DNA from: Bacteroidota bacterium
GTDB taxonomy: Bacteria > Bacteroidota > Bacteroidia > B-17B0 > B-17BO
Length of the DNA stretch: 6,213 nucleotides
NCBI GenBank assembly: GCA_947462425.1
Contig: CANHPI010000178.1
Location: 1 to 6,213 of the forward strand
Direction: 5' to 3'
Part shown: positions 5,875 to 6,213 of the stretch, piece by piece
Position numbering within the stretch: position 1 is the first letter of the stretch
Layout of the letters: every line of letters begins with the position of its first letter
Position numbers and translations under genes: made by a program
The notes under the pieces: generated by a model
What the model saw: only the letters and a program-made list of their open reading frames with translations
Told to the model about the DNA's origin: nothing
Databases searched by the model: none

Positions 5875-6213
5875 TTATTTAGCTAGTAATGTTTTACCTA
5901 AACGTTTACGCTCGTTTTCTTCTAAATAGATTTTACGCAAACGAATAAATGATGGAGTAATTTCAACATATTCATCACCTTGAATATATTCCATTGCTTC
6001 TTCTAAACTGAAATTGATTTTTGGAACAATACGCATTTTTTCATCTGTTCCAGAAGCACGCATATTAGTTAATTGTTTTTCAGTACAAATATTTACTACT
6101 AAATCATCAGGACGAATATGCTCACCAATAACCATACCTGGGTATATTTCGTCTCCGGCTTCAACAAAAAACTTACCGCGATCTTGCAATTTATCAATAG
6201 AATAAGCTACTGC
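5875..6213 (-). CDS. typA: Ribosome-associated translational GTPase TypA/BipA, C-terminal end (partial)
   Basis: The last 112 codons and the stop are present; the gene enters from the right edge in frame, so the start and GTPase domain lie outside. The first visible residues are AVAYSIDKLQDRGKFF, then GDEIYPGMVIGEH, the family-diagnostic TNMRASGTDE, a segment EEAMEYIQGDEYVEITPSFI and the basic tail RLRKIYLEENERKR. These line up, from memory, with the C-terminal domain specific to TypA/BipA, which distinguishes it from EF-G and LepA. The full protein is normally about 600 residues. It binds the ribosome and supports 50S assembly and growth under stress such as cold. The TTG at 6189 is an internal Leu codon, not a start. 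The gene ends in a strong terminator at 5836-5798 and so is probably separate from the deaminase gene. Confidence 0.96.
   Translation of the reverse strand, partial: AVAYSIDKLQDRGKFFVEAGDEIYPGMVIGEHIRPDDLVVNICTEKQLTNMRASGTDEKMRIVPKINFSLEEAMEYIQGDEYVEITPSFIRLRKIYLEENERKRLGKTLLAK

Noticed and set aside
6014..6205. Plus-strand open frame of about 63 codons
   Set aside because: It lies wholly antisense to the clearly conserved TypA C-terminus; its sequence has no family resemblance.

Overview
The window looks like an AT-rich chromosomal segment from the phylum Bacteroidota (order uncertain, possibly Sphingobacteriales-like). Three things support this: a very long TonB-dependent receptor with an N-terminal carboxypeptidase-regulatory-like domain, a downstream large secreted-protein gene of a Bacteroidota-type family, and start codons without purine-rich Shine-Dalgarno sequences but with A-rich leaders. 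A candidate promoter of the Bacteroidota TTG / TAnnTTTG type also fits. Every gene that can be supported lies on the minus strand, so transcription runs from right to left as displayed.

In transcription order: (1) 6213-5875 is the C-terminal end of the ribosome-associated GTPase TypA/BipA, closed by a clear intrinsic terminator at about 5836-5798. (2) 5874-5585 is non-coding. Besides that terminator it holds a GC-richer island (5724-5792) that can fold into a long hairpin whose whole 9-nt loop is complementary to a downstream segment followed by a T-run, i.e. a candidate pseudoknotted RNA or attenuator. (3) 5584-5132 is a complete zinc-dependent dCMP/cytidine deaminase-family gene. (4) 5090-4713, 41 bp further on, encodes a small, extremely basic protein with a signal peptide and no recognised domain. 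(5) 4712-4387 is a 326-bp AT-rich spacer holding a 7-bp-periodic array, a 10-bp direct repeat and a plausible promoter. (6) 4386-661 is a complete 1241-residue TonB-dependent outer-membrane receptor. (7) 642-1 is the N-terminal 214 residues of an exported protein whose gene starts 18 bp after the receptor's stop and runs off the left edge.

Functionally there are two blocks. The right block is housekeeping (TypA, nucleotide deaminase) plus an unknown basic exported protein. The left block is a surface/envelope pair: an outer-membrane receptor and a co-transcribed exported protein that resembles, from memory, large Bacteroidota proteins usually secreted by the type IX system. The C-terminus that would prove type IX secretion lies outside the window. 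No tRNA, rRNA, CRISPR array, insertion sequence or plus-strand gene could be supported.
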